From positions 4,615,414 to 4,679,413 of the forward strand of contig NC_011726.1 of the NCBI RefSeq assembly GCF_000021805.1: a DNA stretch of 64,000 nucleotides, given 5' to 3'. The notes beneath the pieces are model-generated. The model was not told the origin of the DNA. It searched no databases and worked only from the letters and a program-made list of their open reading frames with translations. Below, piece after piece: positions 52,108 through 62,776 of this stretch. The number at the start of each line of letters is the position of its first letter. The stretch's first letter is position 1. The DNA comes from Rippkaea orientalis PCC 8801. GTDB taxonomy: Bacteria > Cyanobacteriota > Cyanobacteriia > Cyanobacteriales > Microcystaceae. The position numbers were made by a program, and so were the translations under genes.

Positions 52108-55100
52108 CTAAAATCGCTTCTCATAACGCACTCGAAATTCATTAAACCCATAATCATAGGATAACCGAACAAATCCTTTATTTTCTACTTCATAAATAGT
52201 TTCTAAAAACGGAACGACTCGAAAATCAGTACTACCAATGGTATCACTAACAGCCGTTTCTATATCATAAATGATGGTTTGAAAAACCATCGGTAAGGCT
52301 AATTGAACAATTCCAAATTGGATTAATTGTTCGGTATTTTGTCCTTGTAATGCGTCAGCTAAAACAAATAGTTGTTCGCCTAATAATCGCACAATTTCCC
52401 CCTGACTTCGTGGAGGATTACTTGTTAAACTGATAACGGGATTACTCAATAATTGTTCGTCTGGTGTCCCTTGACGTTGATTCGCTAAGAGGGTTAAGCA
52501 AGTCTCTAGTTGTTCTAATTCTGCTTCAGAAAAGGTTGTTTCAGTTCGTATGGGTTGAAGCGGATTTCTAATCTGACACACTTCAGTTTGATCTTGATTA
52601 AGATTAGGAATTAATTGATTTAAAGAACCTTTAAGGGCTAAATTAATATCAATCCGTTGGACTTTATTTAAACTATCATCAGGAATTTCGCTGGTTTCCC
52701 CTGTCCGTAACTGTTTAGTGGTATTAGGAACTTCAGAAACAATGGTTCTTAGTTGCATATCTAATTCAGGGTTTAATAATCCTTGTTCGGGTTGAAAAAC
52801 CACTTGATTAAGATGACGACGTTCCATAAAAAAGCGAGTTTCAAGAAAATTAATTAATCCTCGATTAATAATAATGCTTCCTTCTGGTTGTAAAGTAGCA
52901 AAATTATTGAGATGTCCATTAATAAGTAAATCTCCTCCAAATTGAAATTGATAGATAGGTAAAGATTCTATGGATAGTCCTTGTAAACTGACTCTAAAAT
53001 CTTGCAATTCAGGGATAAATGCTAGGGATTTTTCTGACTGAATTGCTTGACGACGAATTTTTGACCATTGATTAAAAGCAGCAATAGGTTCTGCTTGATT
53101 AGTGTCGGGAGTTTGTGGAATAAAAACTTCCCCATTGGCTAAAATAATTTGACCTCCTACAATGGGTTTAATGGCATTTCCTGTAACAATAATGTTTCCT
53201 TCTATTTGTCCATTATACAATCCTTGTAAGTCAATTTTTCCTTGTTGAATGGCAACAGTCAAAGGGGTTTCAATCTGGGAATTAGACTCAAACAAGGGTA
53301 AAATTCCGGTCATTGCTAAGGTACTTTTAGCAAAGGTTCCCTGAAGTTGGGGGACTTGTATGGTTTGATCATCAATGATAATTTGTCCAGTAATTGTTAG
53401 GGGTTCAGGTAAGGTGGGACTTCTCAATATTATTTGATTTAAGTTAACGTTTCCTTGAGCATTTAAGTCGTATAATCTTAATCCTTGATTGAGATCAATG
53501 CGTCCTGTTGCTTTAGCAATAATTTCACCTTCTCCTCCGCTTAAAACAATTTGTTCTTGAGTTAATATACCGATTAATTGTAGTGCGTTGTTATCTAATC
53601 TTATATCAATATCAAAGGTATTATTATCAGGGTAAATTGGAAAAGGAACACTGATGGCACTATAGACAAAAGAGGGATCAGTTGTTAATAGTTTAAGCTG
53701 TTGATCTTGATAGTTAAATTGTCCAGCAATAATTTGATTTAAAAATCGTCCTTGAAATGACGCATCAACCAGAGAAAATTGTCCTTCAATTTGAGGATTA
53801 AACAGTGTTCCTTCTAGTTTACCTGCTAAGTTAATATCACCAGAAATATCAACAGGAATTGGAACAAAGTTACGGGTAGTATCTAGAGATAATCGTTGGA
53901 TATTCCAATTAGCAGCAATTTGTTCTAAAGAGAATTTTCCGTCTAGAGATAATAAGGTTTCTTTAATTTGTATTTTAGCTGTTTCAATAGTGATCGCACC
54001 ATTACTTAAATTAGCTTGTAGTTGAACTTGGTTAATGGGAATAAATTTTTGATCTCGAATGACTAACCCTAGGGGTTCAACAATATCAGGAAACGCTTTT
54101 TGAGGATGCCATTCCCACTTTTTACCACTGAATGCTACATTAATAGTAGGATTAAATAACGTTCCAGTAAGTGAAATATTTGTGTTAAAACGTCCTCGCA
54201 GATCGAGTTCAGTTGGAATTGATCCTGCTTCTCTTTCATTGGCTAATTGACGAATTTTTTGATCAATTATAGCCAGTAAATTGACTTGTTCAGCGATAGT
54301 TGTATTAGCATTACCGGCAGATTGAATCCCAATTTTTTCGGATGTAGCATAGTCAATCGGTTGTAATTGAATTAAGTGTAAAAATCGTTCAACATTAGAT
54401 ATTCTTAAAGCAGTTAGTAGATCTTCGATGTAACCTTGTTCAATATCTAAGTTACCTTGTAATGCACCAGATTTTAGGTTGATAGAACCATTGAGATTAT
54501 AATTGCTTTGTCCTAATATTAATCGAGCATTGCTTAAGGCAGCAATATTGTTGTTATAGCTAACTTCTGCGGTAAATTTTTCTGCTTTAATAAACCCCAA
54601 TCTGGGTTGTTGGATGGTAATTTTTCCCCATCCTTGAAGCGTAAAGGGATCAATTTCAATTTGAGTATCTAGAGATCCATTTATAACCCCTAAAATACCA
54701 TACTGTTGACCTGGTGTAATGTTAAATAAGTCTAAAGGAAACGCTTGTATTTGGGTGATTAGTCGATTATTGTGTAGTTTTCCTGTGGCTATAATAGGGA
54801 TTTGTTCTCCAAAGGTTTGACGTAATTCAAAGGAAACAGGAAGATAAGGAATAGGACAATTGTTTTGATTACAAGCAGTTAATTTAGCTAGGATAGTATC
54901 TTGTTTACCTTTTAGATTTAAAGCAATAGTTTTTCCTGGTATTACGTTGAGTTTTCCGCTTAAGCTTGGTTCAAAAATGCGATTATTAATCGCAAAATTA
55001 GTTAATTTTAAGTTGCCTAATAATTGTATATTGCCTGGAATATTAGGAGAAGTTAACAAGTTTTTAGCAATGAACTGTCCGGTAAATTGTCCCTTTCCTT

Positions 55101-58053
55101 TTAAACTAAGTTCTTCGGGGAGTAATTTTTTATCTAAGGGAATAAGAGATATTAATTGTGTTATGGGTAATTGAGCAAAGTTTGAACTAGCATTAACGGA
55201 TAAATCTATCTTGGTAATATCAGGTTTTGTCAGAAGATTAGATAATAAAATACTACCTTGTCCCTTTAACATTTGCCCATTGGTTTGAAAGGCAATTGTA
55301 TTAACTTGAATCGGAATAGTTGTCTGTCCTTGAAAAATGCCCTTGAGACTACCTGAAAGATTAATTTTAGAATTTAAGTCGGAAATTTCTAGTGATGACA
55401 ATTGTGGCGCAATTTGACTTAAAATGAGAGCAGAATTGAGGTTGGATCCAGTAATATTCGTATTCCATTGATTGCCATGTAATTGCGTATTGCTATTGAT
55501 TCTACCTTGGGCTGTTGCCAGTTGTAAATTAATAGTAGCGTTGAGATTATCTAAATTAGGAGTCGTAGAAAGTAAAGGGGTCAGGGGACTCGATAAATTA
55601 ATTTTACCTCCCATTAATTGCGCTGTGACGGGTAATTCAGGAATAATTTTATTAAGAGATAATTCTCCTAAATTAACCATGGCACTAATTTGTCCATTAT
55701 TTAGTTCTCCAGTAACATTAACTTGTCCATTATTGACGGCTAATCTTGCAGTACCATTCGCTTGAAAGCTAGTAAAATCAGGTGATTTACCCAAAGACTT
55801 AATTAAAGAATTAAGATTTCCTGTTAAAGTAAAATTACTACTAATTAAACGCGACTCAATCGGTAAATTCGGAATAACTTGATTAAGTGCAAGTTGACTA
55901 ATTTGTGTTTCTAATCCTACGATTCCATTGCCTAAATTAAAGTTACTATTGATAGGACTTCCTGCGACGACTAGCTGTAAATTACCATTGGCACTAAGAG
56001 AATTAATATTAAAGGTTGAATCTCTAAAAATTTCTTCTATAGAACCCGAAAAATTAACGTTTGTTTGTGCTAATTTAATGGGAACCGTTACAGTAGTAAG
56101 GAAAGGATCAAGATTAATTTCTGAAAGAGAAGCAGTAGCATTTAGATTACCTTGAGAAAGATTACTATTAATTGCAACAACCCCTCCATCAAGATTAATC
56201 AGAAAATTGCCTTTCCCGTTAAACGTTCTGGGTTCAAAAGAATTTAATTTACCCGACAAATTTACATTAGCTTTATTCAGTGCGATCGCTTGACTTAAAA
56301 TTTTATCAGAACAACTAATAAATGAACAAGCTACTGTTAACAACGGATTAAGAACAAAAGAATTAGCGGTTAAATTAGTTTGCCATTGATTAGCTTTAAA
56401 ATTCCCTAATCCATTAACTGTAATATTTCCTCCTGTAGAACGCAAAACTGTATCTTTAAGCAAAATATTAGTTCCCGATAACAGAAGATTTCCTTGTCCT
56501 GAAATTTGTTCTCCTGATACCCTAATTAAGTTAGGAGTTTGCCATTCTATTTTACCCAATGGATTGCCTACTGTTCTGGTAATTGAACCTTTTGCTGTGA
56601 TATTCCCTAAGCTAAATTTCTGGGAAGTTTGAAGATAGGGAGTTAAAAGTTTTTGAGTGGGTAATTGTGCCTCAAACCCAAACAGTAAGGGCATTTTTTG
56701 CCAATTAATAGCTTCTTGTTTTTGAATCGATTTAAGAATACCTGTTTCTAGTTTTCCTTTAGCAGTCATTCTTCCCCCCGCAGTTGGAAGAATTTGCAGT
56801 TGTTGAAGTTGGACTTGATCTAAATTAGCAGTAAAATTAGCTTTGAGATTTTTAATAGCAATTTGATCAATCAATAGCGATTTAGTATTATTAATTGAAC
56901 CCGTTAAAATGGGATTAGTTAATTCTCCATTTAACTTAATTTTTCCAGCTAGTTCACCTTGTAACTTAAGAGGTAATTTACTCGGAATAATCTTAACTAA
57001 ATTGCTCAAAGTAATAGGATTAATATTAATATTAAGATTGTATCCTTTTTGCCAATTAATTGATCCCGTAATTTGAGTAACTAATTTTCCTAAACTAATT
57101 TCAGTATTTTTAAATAAAATATTTTTACCTTCAAATTCTAAGTTAAAATTAGCCTTAAGGGGAACTTGAAGCGGTTTAATATTCGCTTCAATGCTAGAAA
57201 TATTAACTTGTCCTAAACTTTGGTTTTCTTCTAGTTTATCTAAAGCATTGAAAAACAGATTAAAATTGCCGTTAACTTGACCACTTTTAAGGGTTAGAGG
57301 CAAATTAGGAACCAAAGAAGCTAACTGAGGAAGATCTAATTGATTAACCGTTAAATCCGCTTGAGTTTTCCAACTTTTAAGATGAGTTTCTCCGTTTATA
57401 TTAAAATTACTTTGAAAAATATTAGCTGCCAGATCATAATTAATCCATTGATTATTATTGGATTGATAAACATAACCTGCTTCTCCTTCTAAGTCGAGAT
57501 TTAAAGACTTTTTTAATCCATAGGGACGAAATTGAATATTTGCATTATTCAAACGAACTTTAGTTTTAATACCAATGGGAAGATTTAACTCTTCTCCTTC
57601 TTTTATTGTTGGTAATTGCAACCATTCCCCTGTATTATCCTGTTCAATGTAGAAGGTAGGACTATTCAGACTAATATTAACAGCCAAAGGTTGGCCAATC
57701 AAAATAGGAAAGGGATTAAACCCAAGCATTATCTCTTTAATTTCCAGATAATCTGTATCGGTTTTAGTTGCTGGAATAGTCGAAAAACCTAGACGAACTT
57801 GATTAAAATAAAAACTTTCAACTTCTCCAATTTTAACTTCCCTTTGTAAAAGTTTACTTAATTCCCTTGAAAGAAGAGGAGATAACTTTTGATGCACAAA
57901 ATAATTAAGTCCTGCATAGGTTGTCACTCCCACTGTTAACAACATTCCCCCTACAATAAGCGTAGAAGGTTTCTTGATAAAATTAGTCAATCGAGTCAAT
58001 AAATGGTTAGATTCAGACGGTTCTGGTGGGGGATTAGGTGTTATATTAGTCAT
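52108..58053 (-). CDS. tamB: TamB-like translocation and assembly protein (DUF490)
   Basis: A 1,981-residue protein with one N-terminal anchor (STLIVGGMLLTVGVTTYAGLNYFV, about 32-55), an AsmA-like start, then very long stretches of beta-helical repeat (alternating N-G, L-x-G-x-I/L patterns) and a C-terminal TamB domain (about 1,640-1,981; VRLSYDYGFNEFRVRYEKRF at the end). TamB with an Omp85-type protein moves lipids or outer-membrane proteins across the periplasm. The cyanobacterial form is larger than that of E. coli (about 1,260). No Omp85 gene is adjacent. Confidence 0.9.
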   Translation of the reverse strand: MTNITPNPPPEPSESNHLLTRLTNFIKKPSTLIVGGMLLTVGVTTYAGLNYFVHQKLSPLLSRELSKLLQREVKIGEVESFYFNQVRLGFSTIPATKTDTDYLEIKEIMLGFNPFPILIGQPLAVNISLNSPTFYIEQDNTGEWLQLPTIKEGEELNLPIGIKTKVRLNNANIQFRPYGLKKSLNLDLEGEAGYVYQSNNNQWINYDLAANIFQSNFNINGETHLKSWKTQADLTVNQLDLPQLASLVPNLPLTLKSGQVNGNFNLFFNALDKLEENQSLGQVNISSIEANIKPLQVPLKANFNLEFEGKNILFKNTEISLGKLVTQITGSINWQKGYNLNININPITLSNLVKIIPSKLPLKLQGELAGKIKLNGELTNPILTGSINNTKSLLIDQIAIKNLKANFTANLDQVQLQQLQILPTAGGRMTAKGKLETGILKSIQKQEAINWQKMPLLFGFEAQLPTQKLLTPYLQTSQKFSLGNITAKGSITRTVGNPLGKIEWQTPNLIRVSGEQISGQGNLLLSGTNILLKDTVLRSTGGNITVNGLGNFKANQWQTNLTANSFVLNPLLTVACSFISCSDKILSQAIALNKANVNLSGKLNSFEPRTFNGKGNFLINLDGGVVAINSNLSQGNLNATASLSEINLDPFLTTVTVPIKLAQTNVNFSGSIEEIFRDSTFNINSLSANGNLQLVVAGSPINSNFNLGNGIVGLETQISQLALNQVIPNLPIESRLISSNFTLTGNLNSLIKSLGKSPDFTSFQANGTARLAVNNGQVNVTGELNNGQISAMVNLGELSLNKIIPELPVTAQLMGGKINLSSPLTPLLSTTPNLDNLNATINLQLATAQGRINSNTQLHGNQWNTNITGSNLNSALILSQIAPQLSSLEISDLNSKINLSGSLKGIFQGQTTIPIQVNTIAFQTNGQMLKGQGSILLSNLLTKPDITKIDLSVNASSNFAQLPITQLISLIPLDKKLLPEELSLKGKGQFTGQFIAKNLLTSPNIPGNIQLLGNLKLTNFAINNRIFEPSLSGKLNVIPGKTIALNLKGKQDTILAKLTACNQNNCPIPYLPVSFELRQTFGEQIPIIATGKLHNNRLITQIQAFPLDLFNITPGQQYGILGVINGSLDTQIEIDPFTLQGWGKITIQQPRLGFIKAEKFTAEVSYNNNIAALSNARLILGQSNYNLNGSINLKSGALQGNLDIEQGYIEDLLTALRISNVERFLHLIQLQPIDYATSEKIGIQSAGNANTTIAEQVNLLAIIDQKIRQLANEREAGSIPTELDLRGRFNTNISLTGTLFNPTINVAFSGKKWEWHPQKAFPDIVEPLGLVIRDQKFIPINQVQLQANLSNGAITIETAKIQIKETLLSLDGKFSLEQIAANWNIQRLSLDTTRNFVPIPVDISGDINLAGKLEGTLFNPQIEGQFSLVDASFQGRFLNQIIAGQFNYQDQQLKLLTTDPSFVYSAISVPFPIYPDNNTFDIDIRLDNNALQLIGILTQEQIVLSGGEGEIIAKATGRIDLNQGLRLYDLNAQGNVNLNQIILRSPTLPEPLTITGQIIIDDQTIQVPQLQGTFAKSTLAMTGILPLFESNSQIETPLTVAIQQGKIDLQGLYNGQIEGNIIVTGNAIKPIVGGQIILANGEVFIPQTPDTNQAEPIAAFNQWSKIRRQAIQSEKSLAFIPELQDFRVSLQGLSIESLPIYQFQFGGDLLINGHLNNFATLQPEGSIIINRGLINFLETRFFMERRHLNQVVFQPEQGLLNPELDMQLRTIVSEVPNTTKQLRTGETSEIPDDSLNKVQRIDINLALKGSLNQLIPNLNQDQTEVCQIRNPLQPIRTETTFSEAELEQLETCLTLLANQRQGTPDEQLLSNPVISLTSNPPRSQGEIVRLLGEQLFVLADALQGQNTEQLIQFGIVQLALPMVFQTIIYDIETAVSDTIGSTDFRVVPFLETIYEVENKGFVRLSYDYGFNEFRVRYEKRF

Positions 58054-58248
58054 TTTTATATAAGAAATACTTAGCCCGTTGATTAACTTAACACAAATTT
58101 TTAGTATCCTTCATAGTCGGTAAAATTTTAATGATATTTATTAACAAAATTATTAGGGCATACCCAAACTGACCTTATTATGGTTTTTGACGAAACTTAA
58201 GCCTAATTTGTTCAGTCTATGAACTAAAATCATTTTAAGGAGAAGACG

Positions 58249-59148
58249 ATGGGGAAAAAAGTCACCCTATTTATTTTAACGTTAGTATTAGCAACTACTG
58301 GTCAAGCCTCCAGTTGGGCTGGTCAAGTATTAGAGAAAATTAAACAAACTGGCGTTATTAATGCAGGAACTCGTAAGGATGCTATTCCCTTTGGTTATAT
58401 CAATGAACAAGGAAAATGGGTTGGTTATTCCCTCGATGTTCTAGAAATTATTCGCAAAGATGTAGAGAAACAACTAGGAAAACCTATTAAACTGAACTTA
58501 GTAGAAGTGACAACACAAGATCGCTTTAATAAGATTAAAGATGGTAGTATTGATATTGAATGCGCCTCTACTACCTTTACTTGGGAAAGGAATAAAACCG
58601 TTGATTTTACTGTTAGTTATTTTGCCAGTGGAACTAAAGTCTTAGTTAAAAAAGATAGAGGGATCGGTTCTGTTGAAACTTTAGCGGGTTTAAAAGTTGG
58701 TGTAATACCAAAAACTACCAATGAACAAGCTATTAAGATTCAACACCCTGCCGCCCAATTAGTGATGGTAAAAGACCGAAAAGAGGGATTACAAAAGTTA
58801 GAAGCAGGAACTATAGATGCTTTTGCCAGTGATGGAATTCTCCTAGAAGGATTGAAAAAAGAATCGAGTAATCCTAATAACTTAGAAGTGGTTCCAGAAT
58901 TTCCTTATGCTTATGAATCCTATGCTTGTATGATCCCTCAAGATCAGTCCCAGTGGCGAAATATGGTTAATTATAGTTTAGTCAAGTTTATGGAAGGAAT
59001 TGTCAGCGATCAACCCGAACCTGTGGCAATTTATGAAAAATGGTTTGGAGAAGAAAACGGGGTAACTCCCTATCCCCGTGATAGTATTAATGATTATTTT
59101 CAAGGAATTGTTGATAGTCATGAATGGATTCCTCTTGTAAATTATTGA
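58249..59148 (+). CDS. Amino-acid ABC transporter substrate-binding protein
   Basis: A Sec signal peptide (MGKKVTLFILTLVLATTGQASSWA) precedes a type-II periplasmic binding fold (SBP_bac_3): VINAGTRKDAIPFGYINEQGKWVGYSLDVLEIIRK, IDIECASTTFTWERNKTVDFTVSYF and GLKVGVIPKTTNEQ. The pattern is that of glutamate/aspartate and basic amino-acid receptors. There is no permease or ATPase nearby, so it is an orphan receptor or pairs with a distant transporter. AAGGAG before the ATG supports the start. Confidence 0.88.
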   Translation: MGKKVTLFILTLVLATTGQASSWAGQVLEKIKQTGVINAGTRKDAIPFGYINEQGKWVGYSLDVLEIIRKDVEKQLGKPIKLNLVEVTTQDRFNKIKDGSIDIECASTTFTWERNKTVDFTVSYFASGTKVLVKKDRGIGSVETLAGLKVGVIPKTTNEQAIKIQHPAAQLVMVKDRKEGLQKLEAGTIDAFASDGILLEGLKKESSNPNNLEVVPEFPYAYESYACMIPQDQSQWRNMVNYSLVKFMEGIVSDQPEPVAIYEKWFGEENGVTPYPRDSINDYFQGIVDSHEWIPLVNY

Positions 59149-59165
59149 CAAGTAATAAGGAAACA

Positions 59166-59214
59166 GGGAGATAGGAAACAGGTAACAGATTTTGGATTTC
59201 TCCTGTTCCCTCCC
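59166..59214. terminator. Possible hairpin between convergent genes
   Basis: GGAAACAGG (59174-59182) and CCTGTTCCC (59202-59210) pair at eight of nine positions, with nearby GGGAG/CTCCC adding to the stem. It lies between the binding-protein gene and the DUF4334 gene, which converge. The sequence is of the GGGAACAGG repeat type. Confidence 0.35.
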
Positions 59215-59285
59215 TTGATAGGTTTAATAATGTTAAACATCTACAGAAACTGCTAATATTTATTTTTAGGATTCTTTTGTGGATT

Positions 59286-59831
59286 TCATATTACACATCT
59301 TTTAAGAACAAAAAAGAAAGGTTGAGAAGAGTTCTTAAAATCCATAATTCCAAACACTGTATTATCATCTATCTTTCTAAAAGTGTCATTAATCGGTAGG
59401 TAATCATAGATCATCGTTGCACTCACGATTCCTCTATATTCCATCATGCGGAGTCGCGCTTGACTTTCCTCTGTTTTCAACAAAGAATTAGTTAACATCA
59501 AGAGAGGTTTCATGAAAGGTTTTTTAAAAATTGGAAATTTTCCAATCGAATTCATTGCCGAAGGATTAGGCGCAACTTTAAAAATCTTTCCTTGATTATC
59601 TAAGAATAATAAAGGATGAACCGTTTCAGGATCAACAAACTCTTTACCATACCAATTAGACGCTTCTAATAACCCATCCATCGGATGATTGGTATCCAGT
59701 CCAGACCCTTGCCAACGACCCATCATAAAGTCTAAATTAACGGGTTCTAAAGAGTCAAATAATTGTAAGGCTTCCTCAGTAGTCGCGTGACCTTTTTCGA
59801 GGATTAACGGGGTGTTTTCTGTGGTCTTCAT
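59286..59831 (-). CDS. GXWXG/DUF4334 protein
   Basis: The N-terminal GXWXG segment (FMMGRWQGSGLDTNHPMDGLLEASNWYGKEF) and the C-terminal DUF4334 part (RMMEYRGIVSATMIYDYLPINDTFRKIDDNTVFGIMDFK) fit the family as known from bacteria and fungi. Length 181 is normal. No signal peptide or catalytic motif is obvious; lipocalin-like binding is possible. A single-gene unit 33 bp after the spoIID-like gene. Confidence 0.85.
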   Translation of the reverse strand: MKTTENTPLILEKGHATTEEALQLFDSLEPVNLDFMMGRWQGSGLDTNHPMDGLLEASNWYGKEFVDPETVHPLLFLDNQGKIFKVAPNPSAMNSIGKFPIFKKPFMKPLLMLTNSLLKTEESQARLRMMEYRGIVSATMIYDYLPINDTFRKIDDNTVFGIMDFKNSSQPFFFVLKRCVI

Positions 59832-59864
59832 GGTAGCATTAGGGATTGAAAAAAGAAGTAAAAA

Positions 59865-61478
59865 CTATTCTTGTTCTGGCCAAAAAACAATGGAACTATC
59901 TAGAGGTTTAATTGTTGCACCCGGATAATAGAAAGCGAGAATTTTATCCGCAGTCCAGCCTAATTTAGCTAAATTATAAGACCCGTATTGACTCATTCCT
60001 ACACCGTGTCCAAACCCTCCACCGACAAAAGCAAAAGCCTTTAACTGCTTTTGATTATCGTAAATCGGTTGCAGATAAAATAGGGTACTACGGGGCGGAC
60101 CAAAGGCACTACGAACTTCATTTTTATGGAGTGTTAATACCCCTTTATCCGTTTGGACTTTCAAGGTTAAAATGCGTCCAGAAGACGAACGTTCTGTTAC
60201 TTCCATCCATTCAATCTTTTGAAAATTGGCTAAAGGATGCTTGCGTTTTGTGAGGTATTGTTGTAAATCCTTACTTAAACTTTCAATACTCGCTTGTCGA
60301 TTCCAGCGAAAAACGTTTCTTCCTGTTTCATTAAAGCCGTCTTTTAAACTAATAAAATTGCGGAAATCTTGCTCATTTGCTAGGGATTTTTCTGATAAAT
60401 TCCACAGTTCCTTAGGAGAATCAATAACCGCTTTTAAATAAGGTCTTTCCTCCCCATTCCAAACATCATTAAAACTTGCTGTTACTCCTCCCGTGGTCGA
60501 AGAATAAAGCGCGTCTACCAATTCATTTTGATAGGTTAAAACTAATCCTTTCGTTTGGGCGATCGCCTGATCTGCTTTGGCACTGGTTCCACTCAACCCA
60601 TAATATACCTGACAATGGGTATCAGCACACAATTGATAGTCATCTGCTTGAAACCGTCGTAGATTACGCAAAGCATAGGTGCGAGCAATAATCGTTTGTG
60701 CTTTGGCTGCATTTGCCGGGGCCTGAGGTCCAATTTCGTGAGGAACAACCCCTCTCAAATAGGTTTCTAGCGGAACATTATTAACGAGGGTATAGGTTCC
60801 GTAAGCATTGGGTTGTAGTTTCAAATGTCCCCCATACACCCGCGTTTCTCCCTTACTCGGATTCACTTGAACGGGATTTTTAGCGGGGATAATCTCTAAA
60901 TAATTGGCATTGTAACGCTGACCTGCTACGGTAAAAGTTGCTTGGGGTTTTGCTGGTAACATCGCTGATTCGAGATAGACATCCTTAAATCCTTTTGTCT
61001 TCAAACTTTGCAATAACCAACGACGTAATAAGGGAGTTTCATAAACATCTCGCTTTGCCCAAACTTGCCACCGTCCCGGTTGAGTCACTTCTACTTTAAT
61101 GCCTTTTTCTCTCCATTGATTGGCACTATCTTCTGCGGTTTCAAAGGTCGCATGATCACTCAGAACAAGTCTTTCTTGTAAGGTTGGTTGAGGTAACGAT
61201 TGCTTATTAACTTCAATGCTAAATTGATTAGTTTTTAGGGTTTGTTCTCTGCCATTACTATCAGAAAATACGAGAGTTAACGTATCCCCATTAGTCCCTT
61301 GAATAGCTAAAGTTTCTTTGTCTTTTTCTCCAAATCGTTGAACCACTCCCACTTCGATCTCAATATCTTTTGCCGTGACAGGGGAAGTCAAGACCCCTCC
61401 AACTAGGATGGGAAGGAAAAATAAGGTAGCGAGTAGTTGTTGACCCCTGCCTGGGTTACGAGTCTTGATGTTTTCCAT
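59865..61478 (-). CDS. SpoIID/LytB-domain protein
   Basis: A signal peptide (LLATLFFLPILVGGVLTSPVTA) is followed by a beta-rich region and the SpoIID/LytB domain: YGGHLKLQPNAYGTYTLVNNVPLETYLRGVVPHEIGP, AQTIIARTYALRNL and the terminal FVGGGFGHGVGMSQYGSYNLAKLGWTADKILAFYYPGA. SpoIID is a lytic transglycosylase acting on peptidoglycan stripped of stem peptides; the Glu in PHEIGP is the likely catalytic residue. In cyanobacteria it would act in the periplasm on cell wall. Length 537. Confidence 0.9.
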   Translation of the reverse strand: MENIKTRNPGRGQQLLATLFFLPILVGGVLTSPVTAKDIEIEVGVVQRFGEKDKETLAIQGTNGDTLTLVFSDSNGREQTLKTNQFSIEVNKQSLPQPTLQERLVLSDHATFETAEDSANQWREKGIKVEVTQPGRWQVWAKRDVYETPLLRRWLLQSLKTKGFKDVYLESAMLPAKPQATFTVAGQRYNANYLEIIPAKNPVQVNPSKGETRVYGGHLKLQPNAYGTYTLVNNVPLETYLRGVVPHEIGPQAPANAAKAQTIIARTYALRNLRRFQADDYQLCADTHCQVYYGLSGTSAKADQAIAQTKGLVLTYQNELVDALYSSTTGGVTASFNDVWNGEERPYLKAVIDSPKELWNLSEKSLANEQDFRNFISLKDGFNETGRNVFRWNRQASIESLSKDLQQYLTKRKHPLANFQKIEWMEVTERSSSGRILTLKVQTDKGVLTLHKNEVRSAFGPPRSTLFYLQPIYDNQKQLKAFAFVGGGFGHGVGMSQYGSYNLAKLGWTADKILAFYYPGATIKPLDSSIVFWPEQE

Positions 61479-61954
61479 ATTGAGCCAGAATCGAGTTTCC
61501 CTGTTTTACGCTTTGTTATTTTTTATATCAAAAATTGTGTGAAATTGGCATGAGATAGCGAGTCCTCATCGACAATGCTAGGCTCAAATCGGGAGAAGAA
61601 CGACGGAATTAGTGAGGAAAAGACAAGTTTAGGGGTTTTTCCTAGCATGATGCTTGGTTATTGGAAATCACGGACAGCTTCATTAGACTGTCCTGAGCTT
61701 GTTAGACGCAATCTTCTCAAAAATTGTTTCTTTTGTTGGATATGTTCCCAACTTAACAATAACTTAGAATACATCTAGGTCACAATTGAGGATCTGCCAA
61801 TTAACCCCACTAATCAACAAGCTCAAGCCAGTTTACGAGTTTGCCAGATGTTAAGTACCTAAACCAAATTAATTTTGTGTGTTTACTTATCCAATTGCTA
61901 CCGAGACATCAAACTTTTTCCCTTTGAGGCAAAAATATTATGATGATCTTTTTT
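61479..61954. other. 476-bp stretch without a convincing gene
   Basis: A 67-codon plus-strand frame (61575-61778) has no family character, and a further run of open codons after its stop (reading ...EDLPINPTNQQAQASLR) lies in another frame. A decayed gene is possible. No tRNA, repeat or promoter stands out apart from AT-rich upstream DNA next to the SGNH gene. Confidence 0.5.
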
Positions 61955-62647
61955 CTAGTCGTTTAATTGCGCCATCGGTTGCCAGTGAATAATATCATTA
62001 AATAATGCCTCATAACCTTCCACATTTGGGTGGAGTCCATCAGAACTTAAGCGCGATCGCAGCCAATTTTCTCCCCGTCCTAACCACAAATCAAAAATAT
62101 CTAAATAGGGAATATTCAACTCCTGACACGCTTTTTTCGTCACTTCTTTATAACGATATTGGTCGAAATGATTATAATAAAAACAATCCACAAAGGGCAT
62201 TTTTTCTTCATTAACGGGAACCATCCCCACAAATAGGACAGGACATAATCCCTTAGCGCGATGCAATAAATCACTAATATTGTCCTTAAACCCTTCAAAA
62301 TCGGTAAATAATCGTCCATCAGGTCGTCCCAAGCGAGGAGAATCATTCACCCCCACCGAGAGAATAATGACATCAGGAACTTGATTACGCAACTCTCCCC
62401 GGTAGCGAAATTCTGTTTCTAAGCGTTCCGCGACTTGAGACACGCGATCGCCACGAATCCCCAAATTATACAAAACATGACCTGCTTGATCCTCGGCCAT
62501 CCACTGACGACGCAACCGTTCAACCCAACCTCCTGCGATGGGATCACCATAACCATAGACCAGACTATCTCCCAAGGCTACCACCTTTAACGGTTGAGAC
62601 TTAAAGCGTAATTTCGGGGATTGACTGAGTTTAACAACGGTTTGCAT
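61955..62647 (-). CDS. SGNH/GDSL hydrolase
   Basis: All SGNH blocks are visible: ALGDSLVYGYG (Ser nucleophile in GDS), a Gly in GIRGDRVSQV, Asn in VGVNDSPRLG, and SSDGLHPNVEGYE (Asp-x-x-His). Length 230 is typical of cytoplasmic esterases or lysophospholipases (TesA-like). No signal peptide. Substrate not predictable. The start at 62647 is followed closely by WVERLRR, in accordance with the family N-terminus. It diverges from an exported-protein gene. Confidence 0.88.
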   Translation of the reverse strand: MQTVVKLSQSPKLRFKSQPLKVVALGDSLVYGYGDPIAGGWVERLRRQWMAEDQAGHVLYNLGIRGDRVSQVAERLETEFRYRGELRNQVPDVIILSVGVNDSPRLGRPDGRLFTDFEGFKDNISDLLHRAKGLCPVLFVGMVPVNEEKMPFVDCFYYNHFDQYRYKEVTKKACQELNIPYLDIFDLWLGRGENWLRSRLSSDGLHPNVEGYEALFNDIIHWQPMAQLND

Positions 62648-62776
62648 CGAATAGATGTCTCCTACGATAAATTCCTAATGGCTTAACATTTTGATACAAA
62701 ACTTAATTATAACGCACTAAGTAAATACTCCTAAGAAATTGGTAAAATCAAAGCGTTAATTGAACTAACACCAGAT

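Noticed and set aside
61575..61778. 67-codon plus-strand frame in the spoIID-SGNH gap
   Set aside because: No recognisable domain and no ribosome site; recorded only as a gap with possible decay.
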